NCBI GenBank assembly: GCA_001724265.1
Contig: MEDY01000313.1
Location: forward strand, 1 to 36,318
Origin: Rhizaria sp. SCN 62-66
Taxonomy: Eukaryota; Rhizaria, unplaced
Length of the DNA stretch: 36,318 nucleotides
Direction: 5' to 3'
This document shows, one piece after another, positions 21,901-31,904 of the stretch (its first letter is position 1; the number at the start of each line of letters is the position of its first letter). A program made the translations under genes and the position numbers. The notes under the pieces were generated by a model that did no database searches, had not been told where the DNA came from, and worked only from the letters and a program-made list of their open reading frames with translations.

Positions 21901-24111
21901 GATGACGCTAAGTGCTACCAGCCCGGCACGGCCTCGGTCACCGCCGACACCTGCGCCTGCAATTGCAACAGTGCCTACACGGGCGCGACCTGCCTTACCC
22001 CGCTCAACTGCACCAACGCGGCCTCGTTCGACCGCGTCGTGTGCGCCAACGGCGGCGTGAACCAGCCCCCCGCATCTGGCTCCAACGCCGTCTGCGGGCC
22101 CTGCGCCTGCACCAACGCGTGGGAAGATGACACCGACGTGGTCGCCCGCAGCAACCGCGGCTGCACGCGCTGCGGGTTGTCGTGCGGCGCGCACGGCAGC
22201 GGCAACACCGACTGCACGGCCTGCACCTGCGCCGCAGGCTACGCGGGCGCGCGCTGCCAGTGCCGCGCTGTCACCCTCGCGCTGTCATTTAAGTACACGG
22301 TGCTGCCGTGGACGGACATGACGGCCGCGGCGCGCAGCACGGCGCTCGCGCTGCTCGAGTTCGAATTGGAGACCGTGGGCAAGCTCCCCGCCGGCTCCGC
22401 GCGCGCCAGCAGCTCGCCCGCGCCCAGCGTCATCACGCACGTCAAGTACGGCAAGCACACCACCCTGTGGTTCAACGTCGTCGGCGCCTGCGACGTTGAG
22501 ACATTCGACACCATGTCCGCGCTCGACCAGACCGACCTGTTCCCGGTGAGCAACAGTACGACTGCCGACGGTGACAGCGATTCTGCGGCGGCGTTCGCCG
22601 CGCTCAAGTCGATCGAGGCCGTCTCCCTCTCGGCGCTTCTCGCCGTCGGCGACAGCGACAGCAACGGCAGCGGCGTCGCGTTCGCCGCGGCCGCCGTCTC
22701 CGGCGACGCGAGCACCGAGACGACGCTGAGCGATCTCTACACCGCGATCAGCCGCCTCATCGCCGCCTTCTCCCTCGACGGCGACTCCACGGGCTCGGGC
22801 TCCGGCTCCGGCACGAGCACCGGCGCGGCCAACTCGCAGTCGGCGCTGAGCTCCACCGTCGCGCTGTCCTCCGCGGCCATCTCGCGCGGGCTCTATGTCT
22901 CGGACCCCAACTGCACGCCCTCGGCGACTTCGTCCTACTGCCCCGCCTCGACCGGCGCGGTGCGGTCCACGGGCGCGACAACCGACGACGACGTGTGCGT
23001 CGGCTCCGGCTGCGACACTGACGGCAGCGGCGACAGCGACCCCAACTCCAAGTACGGCTTCCTCAAGGCGCTGATCGTGATTCCGGGCGTGCCCGCGTGG
23101 GCGAGCATTGTCATCATCCTCGGCGGCGGCGTTCTTGTGCTCATCCTCCTCATCGTCCTAATCTGCTGCTGCCACAGCCGCAGCAAGCGACGCAAGGCAG
23201 AGCGCAACCGCTCCACGCTCAACGACGCCGCCACCGAGACCTTCGCCTCCCCCGGCGCCGGCGCCAGCGCCAGCACCAGCGCCAGCGGCGGTGTCGGCCG
23301 GGCTGGGGGCCGCAGCGTGGTCGGCGCGACGAGCGTGCAGGTCGAGATGACCCCGCGCCCGCAGTCAACCGCTCCCCGCGCGGGCTCCGCCGCCGGCGCC
23401 GGCGCCCCGCCGCGTGCGGCCACCGCCCCGCGGCCCAAGGGTGCCCCTGCCCCCGCCGCCGCTGCCCCTGTCGCCGCTGCCCCGGCAGCCGCTGCCCCTG
23501 TTGCCGCTGCGGCTGTGGCTGCGCCTCGCTCGAGTGCGAGCAACTCTAAGTACGACCAGGCTGCGACGGCGCCCCGGCCCAGCGTCAAGCCCGCCGTCGC
23601 CGTTCCTGCTGCCGCGACTGCGGCTGCTGCTGCCGCTGCTGTGGCGGCCGCCGCCGTCACTGCCGCCGTCGTCGCCTCGAGTGACAAGCCGGCGGAGACG
23701 GAGAACGAGACCGCTGACAACGATACCAGCTACGACGAGGACGCGGCCTTCACCGGCGCCGCCGTCCCCCTTGCGGCCAACGTTAACACCGAGGCCGACG
23801 CGCATGCTGACTCCGACACCGACGTCGAGGGCGCCGAGAACACCACTCATAACAACAACGCCGTTAACAGCAACAACGCGAACGATGACGGCGAGATCGA
23901 GAACGTCAACTCGGACGCCGCAGACGCTGACGCCGACGCCGACGACGGTGGCGACGTGCTTGACGCTGACGCTGACTTCGCCGCCGAAGCTGACGCCGAC
24001 GCAGCCGTTTCCGAGCCTGTGCCTACTGCCTCTGCTGCTGCTACTGCTGCCGAGGCCGAGGCCGAGGCTGAGGATGAGAGCCAGGGCGAAGGCGAGATCG
24101 AGAGCAACTAA
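9984..24111 (+). CDS. Membrane-anchored ADAM-type metalloprotease with a giant TSP1-like array
   Basis: Exons are 9984-10462, 10650-11764, 11910-12476, 12596-14167, 14384-15069, 15212-15555, 15695-20012 and 20152-24111. Phases agree at all seven joins, giving 4346 codons plus TAA. Order: signal peptide (about 1-41), prodomain with a cysteine-switch-like LKCGT (Cys249) and dibasic KK near 357, reprolysin-like catalytic domain with HEVGHNLGAQH (512-522) and Met-turn GGIMDY (Met535), disintegrin-like Cys-rich domain from Cys594 (CGDGIVDAALGEEC), about 36 TSP1-like modules, EGF-like segments flanking a beta-sandwich-like domain (about 3467-3570), an unknown domain (about 3732-3830), a membrane helix near 4011-4033 followed by basic HSRSKRRK, and a 310-residue Ala/Pro then acidic tail. 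Domain identities follow from the ADAM/ADAMTS families; adhesion or matrix shedding at the cell surface is inferred. An in-frame TAG is codon 2312 (17865-17867), so only the first half is made unless it is read through, edited or a sequence error. Confidence 0.85.
11704..11920 (+). other. Zinc-binding motif and Met-turn of the metalloprotease
   Basis: HEVGHNLGAQH at 11704-11736 gives the three zinc-ligand His and the catalytic Glu of the metzincin signature HExxHxxGxxH. The Met-turn GGIMDY lies across the next intron (11765-11909), with the Met codon at 11918-11920. Splicing brings the two 13 residues apart, as expected for reprolysin-like enzymes, which independently supports the splice call. 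All catalytic residues are present, so the enzyme should be active once the prodomain is removed. Confidence 0.9.
12095..12320 (+). other. Disintegrin-like cysteine-rich domain
   Basis: Starting CGDGIVDAALGEECDPG, the segment contains Cys pairs and spacing like ADAM disintegrin domains (CGNGxVExGEECDCG, then CC, C, CC, CxxCK, then xxPC). The segment ACCTAQCKFTTGSTC and the following SACCVSCKMQPVATPC fit the middle of that fold. No RGD is present. Its position immediately after the protease matches ADAM domain order. Confidence 0.75.
14238..14287 (+). repeat. Intronic stem-loop followed by a perfect 20-nt palindrome
   Basis: Inside intron 4 of the ADAM-type gene (14168-14383), TGTAGCGACGA at 14238-14248 pairs perfectly with TCGTCGCTACA at 14258-14268 around a 9-nt loop. 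It is followed directly, sharing one base, by the perfect palindrome ACATGTACATATGTACATGT at 14268-14287. Neither is coding. Other introns in the gene lack comparable structures by eye. Confidence 0.8.
14288..14343 (+). repeat. Near-perfect 22-bp direct repeat in the same intron
   Basis: Two copies of ATCATGAAACTCATACT(C/T)TAAC start at 14288 and 14322, 34 bp apart, with one mismatch. They lie just downstream of the palindrome and upstream of the acceptor TATAG at 14383, so they may overlap the branch-point region. Confidence 0.8.
17865..17867 (+). other. In-frame TAG inside the thrombospondin-like array
   Basis: The codon falls in the loop of a type-B module, reading CGAAA-stop-PESERDC. Neighbouring modules carry Lys-Pro at this place (GAKP, GTKP, YTKP), and Lys is written AAG in this gene, so one AAG-to-TAG change explains it. 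The same frame stays open for a further 2.1 kb to the next donor and, after splicing, to 24111, with every later module intact. No intron that would remove it and keep the module whole is visible. Confidence 0.85.
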
Positions 24112-26554
24112 GTGCCTCCGTGTTTACACACCCACTTACACGACAAGTCATGTTACGATGTAAGTACGTATGCAGCTAAAAGTACGCAATTCGATTTTGT
24201 CTTGGCGTAAGTGTTCCTGTTTGTCAATAATATCCGCATATGATCCCCTGGAGTATCGTCGTAACTCATTGCTTCGTGACGTCAAGTTGTTACTGCAGCT
24301 GTTTTAGACTCACGACGACCGGAATGGAGTTAACTTTATTTTATTTTCATTCGACGTATCATTGTTGCTTTTTACTTTTTGTATGACGTGACTTGGTGTA
24401 CTTTGTTTTTCTTCCTTTGAGATACTCAAAACATCATAACAAGCATTTTGCCGGGCCGAAACAATACTGTGATGACGGACTGAGGGTTATGTTTGTTCGC
24501 TCGTCGCGCACTTTCATAGTAGCAGTGCGTGGTAATACTTCATTATTTGCTCACTTCTCTGTACTCATCGTGCGTGTGGCTCATGCTTGATTTGGCGTAT
24601 TTCACTCCCTGTTGCCGTCTATTTCTCATGTGCGCATATCGCGCTTCATGAATGTAGTTCTACTACGTATTGCTTAGTTACGCTGTTTGTAAACTTGACG
24701 CACTGTGTGTGCGTTCCTTTGTTTAGCTACTTGTACATGTATTTTATTTTTTTAATAGCACTCGCGAGTACTCCTACGCACAAATACATGTGCTGGGTTA
24801 GTACTCGTGTTTGGTGTTATCTTTAAGCGTTTTTATCGTCTCTTTTTTTTCACTGTGTGTTGATGCTCTTTGCTGCTTTGTGTGTCGCAACCTTGATATT
24901 TTCGTTGGCTCTCGTGTTGGTGTGATTGTGCAAACGAACCGCTAACGTCGACAGCGAAAATAAGCAACGGAGAAACAAATGCGTATGTTCGTGTGTACGG
25001 TGTCTGTCTGACAACAATAACCTCGAGATATCGTTTTTATTGTGTCAAACAAGCACGACTCTGCGAGAACTGCTGCCATATAAACCTCAATCTCTAGCAA
25101 AGCGCTCTCGTGCAAGTGCATTTGCTTTGCTGATTGTGGTCTAGACTCGGCGGCACAGGCCGGGCGCCTCAGCGGCGCCCCCCTCGCGCAGTCGCTCTTG
25201 TTTTCACACTCCGCACATCTGTATCGCGCGCACACAAATATATATATCTTTAATAACGCTCTAACAGCATGTGCGCGGGCCAATCTGTCTGCTAAGTCTC
25301 TGCAATCCCGTGTCGCTTTTGACTCGAACTTAACATGCGAGTGTGTCGTTATTTGGCGTTGAAAAGCGCTGTTTTGACCGTTGTGTGTTGACTTCGAAGG
25401 TGTAGAAGCGATTTATTGGGTCGATAAGACATAATAAAGATACCCTTTTGAGCGAAACTGGAACAAGTGTATTGGTATTACAGAGGCACACCAGCATTAC
25501 AGAGGCACACACTTTAACGTCTATTATGACTTTCGTGCTTTTCCGCACGCGCGTCGCAGTTTCGATACACACTTAAACAAAAGGGGGCCGGGGTGTGTCA
25601 AAAGGAAAATTTAGGATAGAAAACATGAACAAACGATGAGATGGTACCTGCTTGCATCGCCGCAATGAATCAATCAACAGATCTGTCGTGACGGCGACAG
25701 TGATCAGACTCGCGAGAAACGCTGAAACACTCTGGATAACGCCTCAAGCCATGCGCAACGCAGGCCCGCTGCCGAGATCCAGACGCGACCTGTGCGCATA
25801 GCTTGGTGTCGATGAAACAGTGTCGCCCCTTGCTCTCGCCGCCACACTGAGTCACCACGACTCGCGACAGACAGTGCTAAAAGTCGGTGAAATATAGTGA
25901 TAGGTGTCCAATAGACGGCCTCAAACAGTGATGTGATGCAATAATGCTGATTTTTGTTGTAGATGCGTGAAATAAATGCGAGATCATGCCGATCTGCGTT
26001 TATATGGGCGAAGATCTGCAGCAAGGTCAGCCTGGTCGGGTGCCCATCCTACGGAAGGAAAGTGGATAAAACACAACAGAAGATGCACAATTAAGTAAAC
26101 AGAAACTTAAAAAAATAGATGCAATTAGTTGTTGAAGAGAATTCTGTTGATTTGATTTTGTTAACGGAATCTGTGGTGATAAACAAAGTCAACTCATGTC
26201 GGTGCAAAAGTTCCCACCACTTTTGCCGATCGGTGTCTGCCTCGGTCGGTTGGTCTCAGTCTCGGTCGGTCAACTGGAGAAAGAAGTTAAGCCGGCGGGG
26301 GGTGGAGGAATGCGGAGCTTTCTTGATTCCGATTTGTGTGCCTCACGTAATGCTGCTGGGACTATTTTGCCTTTAATCATCGATTGACGCTTGCTTTTAT
26401 AATCTATTTGTTGTAGTTGTCGCTTTAGCGGCCCTCGTTTTGGTGCGCTATAGAGACTTGTTCTGTCGCCGCCCCATCCACCCACTGCAGGACCGATCAC
26501 CCTCACCTCGCCTTGCTTTCGCCCTTTGTATCTCGTCCTCTCCGCAGTATCTCG
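24112..26554. other. Long gene-free region
   Basis: About 2.4 kb of mostly AT-rich DNA between the TAA of the ADAM-type gene and the ATG of RPLP1. No open frame here has the GC-ending codon bias of the real genes, and I found no tRNA A/B-box pair. Small structures: a hairpin GGGCGCC-TCAGC-GGCGCCC at 25162-25180 in an isolated GC patch, a 15-bp repeat ATTACAGAGGCACAC at 25477 and 25496, and a somewhat GC-richer stretch at about 25670-25860 that I cannot assign. A TATA-like TTTTATAA at about 26394 may belong to RPLP1. Confidence 0.6.
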
Positions 26555-27013
26555 ATGCCCAAGATCGCTGACGACCAGAAGGCCGACCTCGCGTGCACCT
26601 GCGCCGCCCTCATCCTCTCCGACTCCAACACTGCTGTCTCGTACGTCGCCCCATTCATCGCACCCTCACAACCGCCAGACTTACGCGAGAGTTCCTCTTC
26701 CCTGCGCTTGCAGCTCCGTCTCGACCACGCGCTTGTCTCTCTCACTATCCTCACAATACCTCTCTTTCGTTTCTCTCTGTTCCACCTGTTCCTCTGCTTT
26801 AGCGCCGACAACATCGCTGCCATCCTGGCCGCTGCCGGCTTCGACAACATCGAGGGCTACTACCCCAAGCTCTTCGCCTCCGCTCTTGAGGGCAAGGACA
26901 TCGGCGCCGTCCTCTTCGGTGGCAACGCTGGCTCCAGCTCCTCCTCCTCCTCCTCCTCGGGCTCCTCCTCGTCCGGCTCTTCCTCTTCTGACTCCTCCTC
27001 TGATTCCGATTAA
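26555..27013 (+). CDS. RPLP1: 60S acidic ribosomal protein P1 (two exons, atypical C-terminus)
   Basis: Exons 26555-26640 and 26803-27013 are joined across intron 26641-26802 (GTACGT...TTTAG), giving 98 aa ending in TAA. P1 forms heterodimers with P2 on P0 and makes the lateral stalk of the large subunit that recruits translational GTPases. The N-terminal helical domain is clear: LACTCAALILSD, then ADNIAAILAAAGF, then YYPKLFASALEGKDIGAVLF, which fit the P1 family. The usual Ala-rich hinge and conserved acidic tail ending in (G)FGLFD are absent; after GGNAG the protein is Ser, Gly and Asp, ending SSDSD. A CAG-ended pyrimidine tract at 26531-26547 just before the ATG looks like an acceptor, so a 5' leader intron is possible. 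Confidence 0.9.
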   Translation: MPKIADDQKADLACTCAALILSDSNTAVSYVAPFIAPSQPPDLRESSSSLRLQLRLDHALVSLTILTIPLFRFSLFHLFLCFSADNIAAILAAAGFDNIEGYYPKLFASALEGKDIGAVLFGGNAGSSSSSSSSSGSSSSGSSSSDSSSDSD

Positions 27014-27699
27014 TTGGCTTAATCAGACGGATGCTTCAGTCAACAACTGGAAAAAAGGCGTGAGTGCGCGCAGCCGCAGCTGTGTGCTCCTGCTCCCGTC
27101 TGCGCCCCACCTCCGCTGTCGTGCTCTCTGCGCGGTGGCGTGACCAGCTCGCTGCGTTAACGCGCTCCCTCATTTGACATGAAGGTGAACGCGGTCGCGA
27201 ACGGTGGGGTTATGGACGCGTGATGCGGACACTGGTTGTTTGTGTGTGCTTGTGTTTGGTTTTGTGGGGGATTTTGGATCATATCGATGAATACACCTCA
27301 AAGTGGCATCTTAAAACATTCTCTTTACTCATATCGTATTGTTCCCTTTGCATGAAATGTCTCTCTAGGGCTTCATATTAGTTCCTTTCGTCGAGCCTCG
27401 CGTTCGTCTCCACACCGTCTGCGCTGTGTCACCGCCGTTCGCGCCCTCTCGGACACCGACCTTCTACTTGATCTACGTATATAAATCATTCGTCAATAGA
27501 GATAATAATGTCATTCATTGGTTTAAAGGACATCTTTTTATTCGAATTTAATAACAGATCTGTACTTCACTTGACCTACCCTTATGTATCTATCTATTTG
27601 TCATTTGCCTCTCTCGACGACTCTGTCCCCCCCAACCCAGGACACACACCGACCACACGCACGCCTGTCTTGCCTCGCTGCCTTTGTCGTCGCTGCCCG
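27014..27699. other. Intergenic region between RPLP1 and MSH2
   Basis: About 690 nt holding the RPLP1 3' end and the MSH2 promoter and leader. A TATA-like TATATAAA lies at 27478-27485, roughly 215 nt before the MSH2 ATG. A pyrimidine-rich stretch ending CCCAACCCAG near 27640 could be the acceptor of a leader intron. The MSH2 frame is open upstream to 27508, but that part lacks MSH2-like sequence and codon bias. Confidence 0.5.
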
Positions 27700-30600
27700 A
27701 TGTCCGCCTCCTCTATCGCAGCCTCCGGGCCCGCTCTCGGCGCCGGCCTCTCCCCGGTAGACTTTTTCCTCTCCCTCGCCAAGGACAGCGCCAACGCCAC
27801 CAGCGCCTCTGCTGCCTCTGCCTCCGAGGCCTCCGCGGCCTCCGCGATGACCGACGGCGCCGCCGACGACGACGGCAACAAGCAGCGCGTGCTGCGCGTG
27901 TTCTCGCGCGGCGACTTCTACGCTGTCTTCGGCGCCGACGCGCTACACGCGGCCGCCGAGCTGTACAAGACGAGCGACGTGCTGCGCTACGTGGGCGCCG
28001 ACGACGCCGTGCCCACGGTGCCCGTCTCGCGCCCACGCCTCGCCGTGCTGCTCCACGACGCCGTGCTCACGCGCGGCTGGGCGGCCGAGGTCTACGAGCC
28101 CGTTGCCGCCGCGGCCGACGCTGACGATCACGATCACGACAACGATGACGACGACGACTACAGCAACGACGGGGCGGAGGGCAAGGGCAAGGCCCGCGCG
28201 TCCTCGTCCTCGTGGTGGCGCCTCGTCGCCCGCGGGTCCCCCGGCGACCTTAGCGCCTTCAGCGAGCTCCTGTCGTCGGCCTCCGGCACCAGCATCACCG
28301 TCGCCGTGCGCGTGTTTGATCTCGCTGGGCAGCGCACCGTCGCCGTCGCGCTGCTCGACACACTTGCCACGGCGCCCGTGCTGTCGCTGGGCGAGTTCCC
28401 CGACACAGACGCCTTCACCTCGCTTGCCACGTGCCTCGGCCAGTTCGGCCCCGCCGAGTGCCTGCTCTCGATCGACTCGGTCTGCGCCGACGCCGGCGAC
28501 GGCGACGTCGTCGCCGAGGTCCTCACCACCGCCAGTGTGCGCGTCATCGAGGCCTCCGGCAGCGGCAGCGGCAGCGGCAGCGTGGGCGCGGGGTCTGGCG
28601 GCGGCAGTGAGAGCGGTCGCGCCGCCCTGTTCCGCCCGTCCCCCGACGCCGCGGGCGCAGTCGAGCGTCTGGTCCGCGAGAGCGACCGCCACGCGCTCGC
28701 GGCCTACGTTGCCGACCACAAGCCCGTCGCGGGCGCCGCCTTTGCGCTCGCGGTGCACCTGGGTGCCGCCACGGCCCGCGGCACGCTCGTCGCCGCGGAG
28801 GGCAGCTGGCGCTTTCAGGTACGATCTCTAGATGTAACAACTTGTGCACATAATCACGCGTTATTAAAATTAAGTTCTCATTACTACATGTCTTTGTACC
28901 AGAGTCCTATCATGCTTTGTTTTTATTTTCTCAAATACTCATCGTGTCTTGTATATTCCTCTTTTGTCAATTTCTCACGCTTCTCTCAAGGCCGTCGACC
29001 TGGGCCGGTACATGCGTCTCGACGCGGCCGCCCAGGTCGCACTGAACATGTTCCCGACCCCGCAGGACACCGAGAAGACGATGTCGCTGGCCGGTCTGCT
29101 GAACCGCACGCGCACTGCGATGGGCGGCCGGCGCCTGCTGCAGTGGCTGAGGCTGCCGCTGCTGGATCGCAGCGCGATCAACGACCGCCTGGACGTCGTG
29201 CAGGTGCTGACAGACCACGGCAGCATGCTCGCGGGGCTGCGCGAGGCGCTGCGCGGCGTCGGCGACATCGACCGCCTTATCCGCAAGCTCCAGAAGCAGA
29301 CGGCAACGCTGGAGGACGTCGTCGCACTCTACCTGCTCGCGTCCCGCCTGCCCGCGCTTGTGTCGGCGCTCGAGACGGGCGCTGAGAGGGCGACGGCGGA
29401 CGCCGCGGCCGCCGCGGGCATCGACGCAGCGGGCGCGGCCGCGGCGGCGGCGCTCGTGAACAAGGTCGCGACGCGCTATCTGGAGCCGCTGAAGGAGGGG
29501 CAGACGCTGGTGATGCCGTACGAGGAGCTCGTCAAGACCACGGTCGACCTCGCGGCCGCTGCTCGGTACGCATATTGTGCATGATTTTATCAAAAACGGT
29601 ATACTTAATGTATAATCTATATTAATGATCTATTTTAAGGCAACTTCCTCACATATTATGCTGTTATATCTCGCTTTAATCATTATTTTCGTAACTCCTC
29701 CCGCAGCCGCGAGTACCTGATCAATCCCAGCTTCAACGAGGAGCTGGCCGAGCTGGACCGCCAGAAGACCAAAGTCAAGACCAAGATGGAGAACTCGGTG
29801 CCGCGTGTGGCGGACGAGCTGGGCCTGGACGACAAGAAGGTCAAGCTGAACCACGCCGGCAACCTCGGCTACCACTACCGCGTCTCGCGCAAAGACGAAA
29901 AGGCGCTGCGCGACTGCAAGACATACACCGCGCTCGAGACGCGCAAGGACGGCGTGCGCTTCACCAACAGCCACATGAAGGACCTCTCCTGTGTGTACGA
30001 GGACCTGGCGCGCGAATACAGTGAGACCCAGAAGGATGTCGTCGACAAGGTCCTCAACATTGCTAAGGGCTACGCGCCCATCTTCGCCACGCTGAGCACG
30101 CTTTACGCCGACCTGGACGCATTCGCCTCGCTTGCGCACGTGGCTGTGAACTCGTCCCCGCCGTACGTGCGCCCCACGCTCCTCCCGCGCTCCTCCGAAT
30201 GCAACAGCAGCAGCAGCAGCAGTGCGAGTGCAATGACCGATGAAAATAGAAACGCTGATGGCAGCAACATCGTGAGCGCGATCCGTCTTCGCGGCGCGCG
30301 CCACCCGTGCCTCGAGGTGCAACAGGGCGTGTCGTTCATCGCCAACGACATCGAGCTGGTCAAGGGCAAGAGCAACGTGCAGATCGTCACGGGCCCGAAC
30401 ATGGGCGGCAAGTCGACCTACATCCGCACCGCGGGCTGCATCGCGGTCATGGCGCAGATGGGCTCCTTCGTGCCGTGCACGAGCGCGGAGCTGTCGGTGC
30501 TTGACGGCGTGCAGGCGCGCGTCGGCGCCGGCGACAGCCAGATGAAGGGCATGTCGACCTTCATGAAGGAGATGCTCGAGGCGGCTGCTATCCTTAAGTC

Positions 30601-31222
30601 GGCGACCAGCGACTCGCTGATCATCATCGACGAGCTGGGCCGCGGCACGTCGACCTACGACGGCTTCGGCCTTGCCTGGGCGATCGCAGAGCACATCGCG
30701 AGCAAGATCAACGCATTCGCGCTCTTCGCAACCCACTTCCACGAGCTCACCACGCTCGCCGTCGAGTCCAACAACATCGTCAACCGGCACGTGACGGCGC
30801 AGACGGGCGCGGGCACCATCACGATGCTCTACCGGCTGCAGCCGGGCGCATGCGACCGCTCCTTCGGCATCCACGTCGCCGAGCTCGTCAGCTTTCCGCC
30901 CGAGGTCGTGGCGCTCGCACGCGCCAAGGCCGCCGAGCTCGAGGCATTCGGCAACGAGTCACAGGCCTTCGTCGCCGCGCAGCAAGACGCGGCCTCGCGC
31001 AGCGCCAGCGCGAGTGCGAGTGCGGCTGTTGAGTGCAAGAGCGAGGGCGGCGCGGCGGCGGCAGCGGCCGCGGTGGCGGCGGTGAGTGACGACGGCGCGC
31101 TTGCTTTCCTGCGCGCGCTGTTTGACTCCGAGGTGACCGTGGGCAGCGCGAGTGCCGGCGAAGGGGACAACCTCGAGATCGATGCGCTGATTGCCAAGGC
31201 CACCGCGGTTGGCCTTGTCTGA
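27700..31222 (+). CDS. MSH2: DNA mismatch repair protein MSH2 (three exons)
   Basis: Exons 27700-28818, 28991-29565 and 29707-31222 are joined by introns beginning GTACG and ending AAG or CAG, giving 1069 aa ending in TGA. MSH2 pairs with MSH6 or MSH3 to recognise mismatches and loops in the nucleus. The N-terminal mismatch-domain region (VFSRGDFYAVFGADAL), connector, lever (GRYMRLDAAAQVALNMF), clamp (EYLINPSFNEELAELDRQK) and ATPase are in order. Walker A is GPNMGGKST at 794-802, Walker B LIIIDELGRGTSTYDG with Asp873-Glu874, and ATHFHELT follows. It is about 135 residues longer than the 934-residue human protein because of Ala, Asp/His, Gly/Ser and Ser insertions near 30-50, 130-170, 285-305 and 720-740, and an Ala/Ser-rich C-terminal region. 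The start is the first ATG giving MSH2-like codon usage. All catalytic residues are present. Confidence 0.95.
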
Positions 31223-31904
31223 AGCATTTTGACTTGACTGAGAACAAATACGGATAACTGCGAGAAGTTGTTGTGGCCTGTGATGGCAGGTTAGGGTGAG
31301 CTTTATGCAATGTTGATATCGGGCCAGATAGAATGGACTCTGATAAAATGTGTATGTTAACTATTTTCTGAAAATTAACTCCAATGCAAGTACACTGTTG
31401 TGTTTGTCTTCGCAGAATGTGCGCACTGGGATGGCTGGTACCTTGGCGAAGGGCGCATTATGAGCAAACAACATAAAACACAATATTTTAAGTCTACAAA
31501 TATGTTACATGTTCACTTATGGCTGTGAGTTTTGAACTATCTCTAGTTTGTCGATAATTGCTTTTTAAAATGTACTTTTTCATTTCTAGCGATCGATATT
31601 TTTCAAGATAATTAAATATTCATGATTTCATCGACTCTTCATAAGCGAGGGATTTTTATAAACGAGGCATTAAAAAACATCCGGGATGAGTTCAAATTCA
31701 ATTTTGTATTTTTTCTACCTGTAAATTGCACATTTCTAAAATGGTTCAAAACTAAACAACGCTCAGTTCGATCAAAAACAGCAATCAAACAAAGCTATTT
31801 CGCTAACAGATACCACAACTCAACTACACAACACACACACAGAACAAACAAAAAGTCACACTGCAAATCGGGAATACAACAGCAAGGCCACGCAACCTTT
31901 TTGC
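31223..31904. other. Intergenic region between converging MSH2 and the BAR-J gene
   Basis: About 680 nt of AT-rich DNA that must contain both 3' ends. I see no coding bias, RNA gene or notable repeat in it. Confidence 0.6.
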
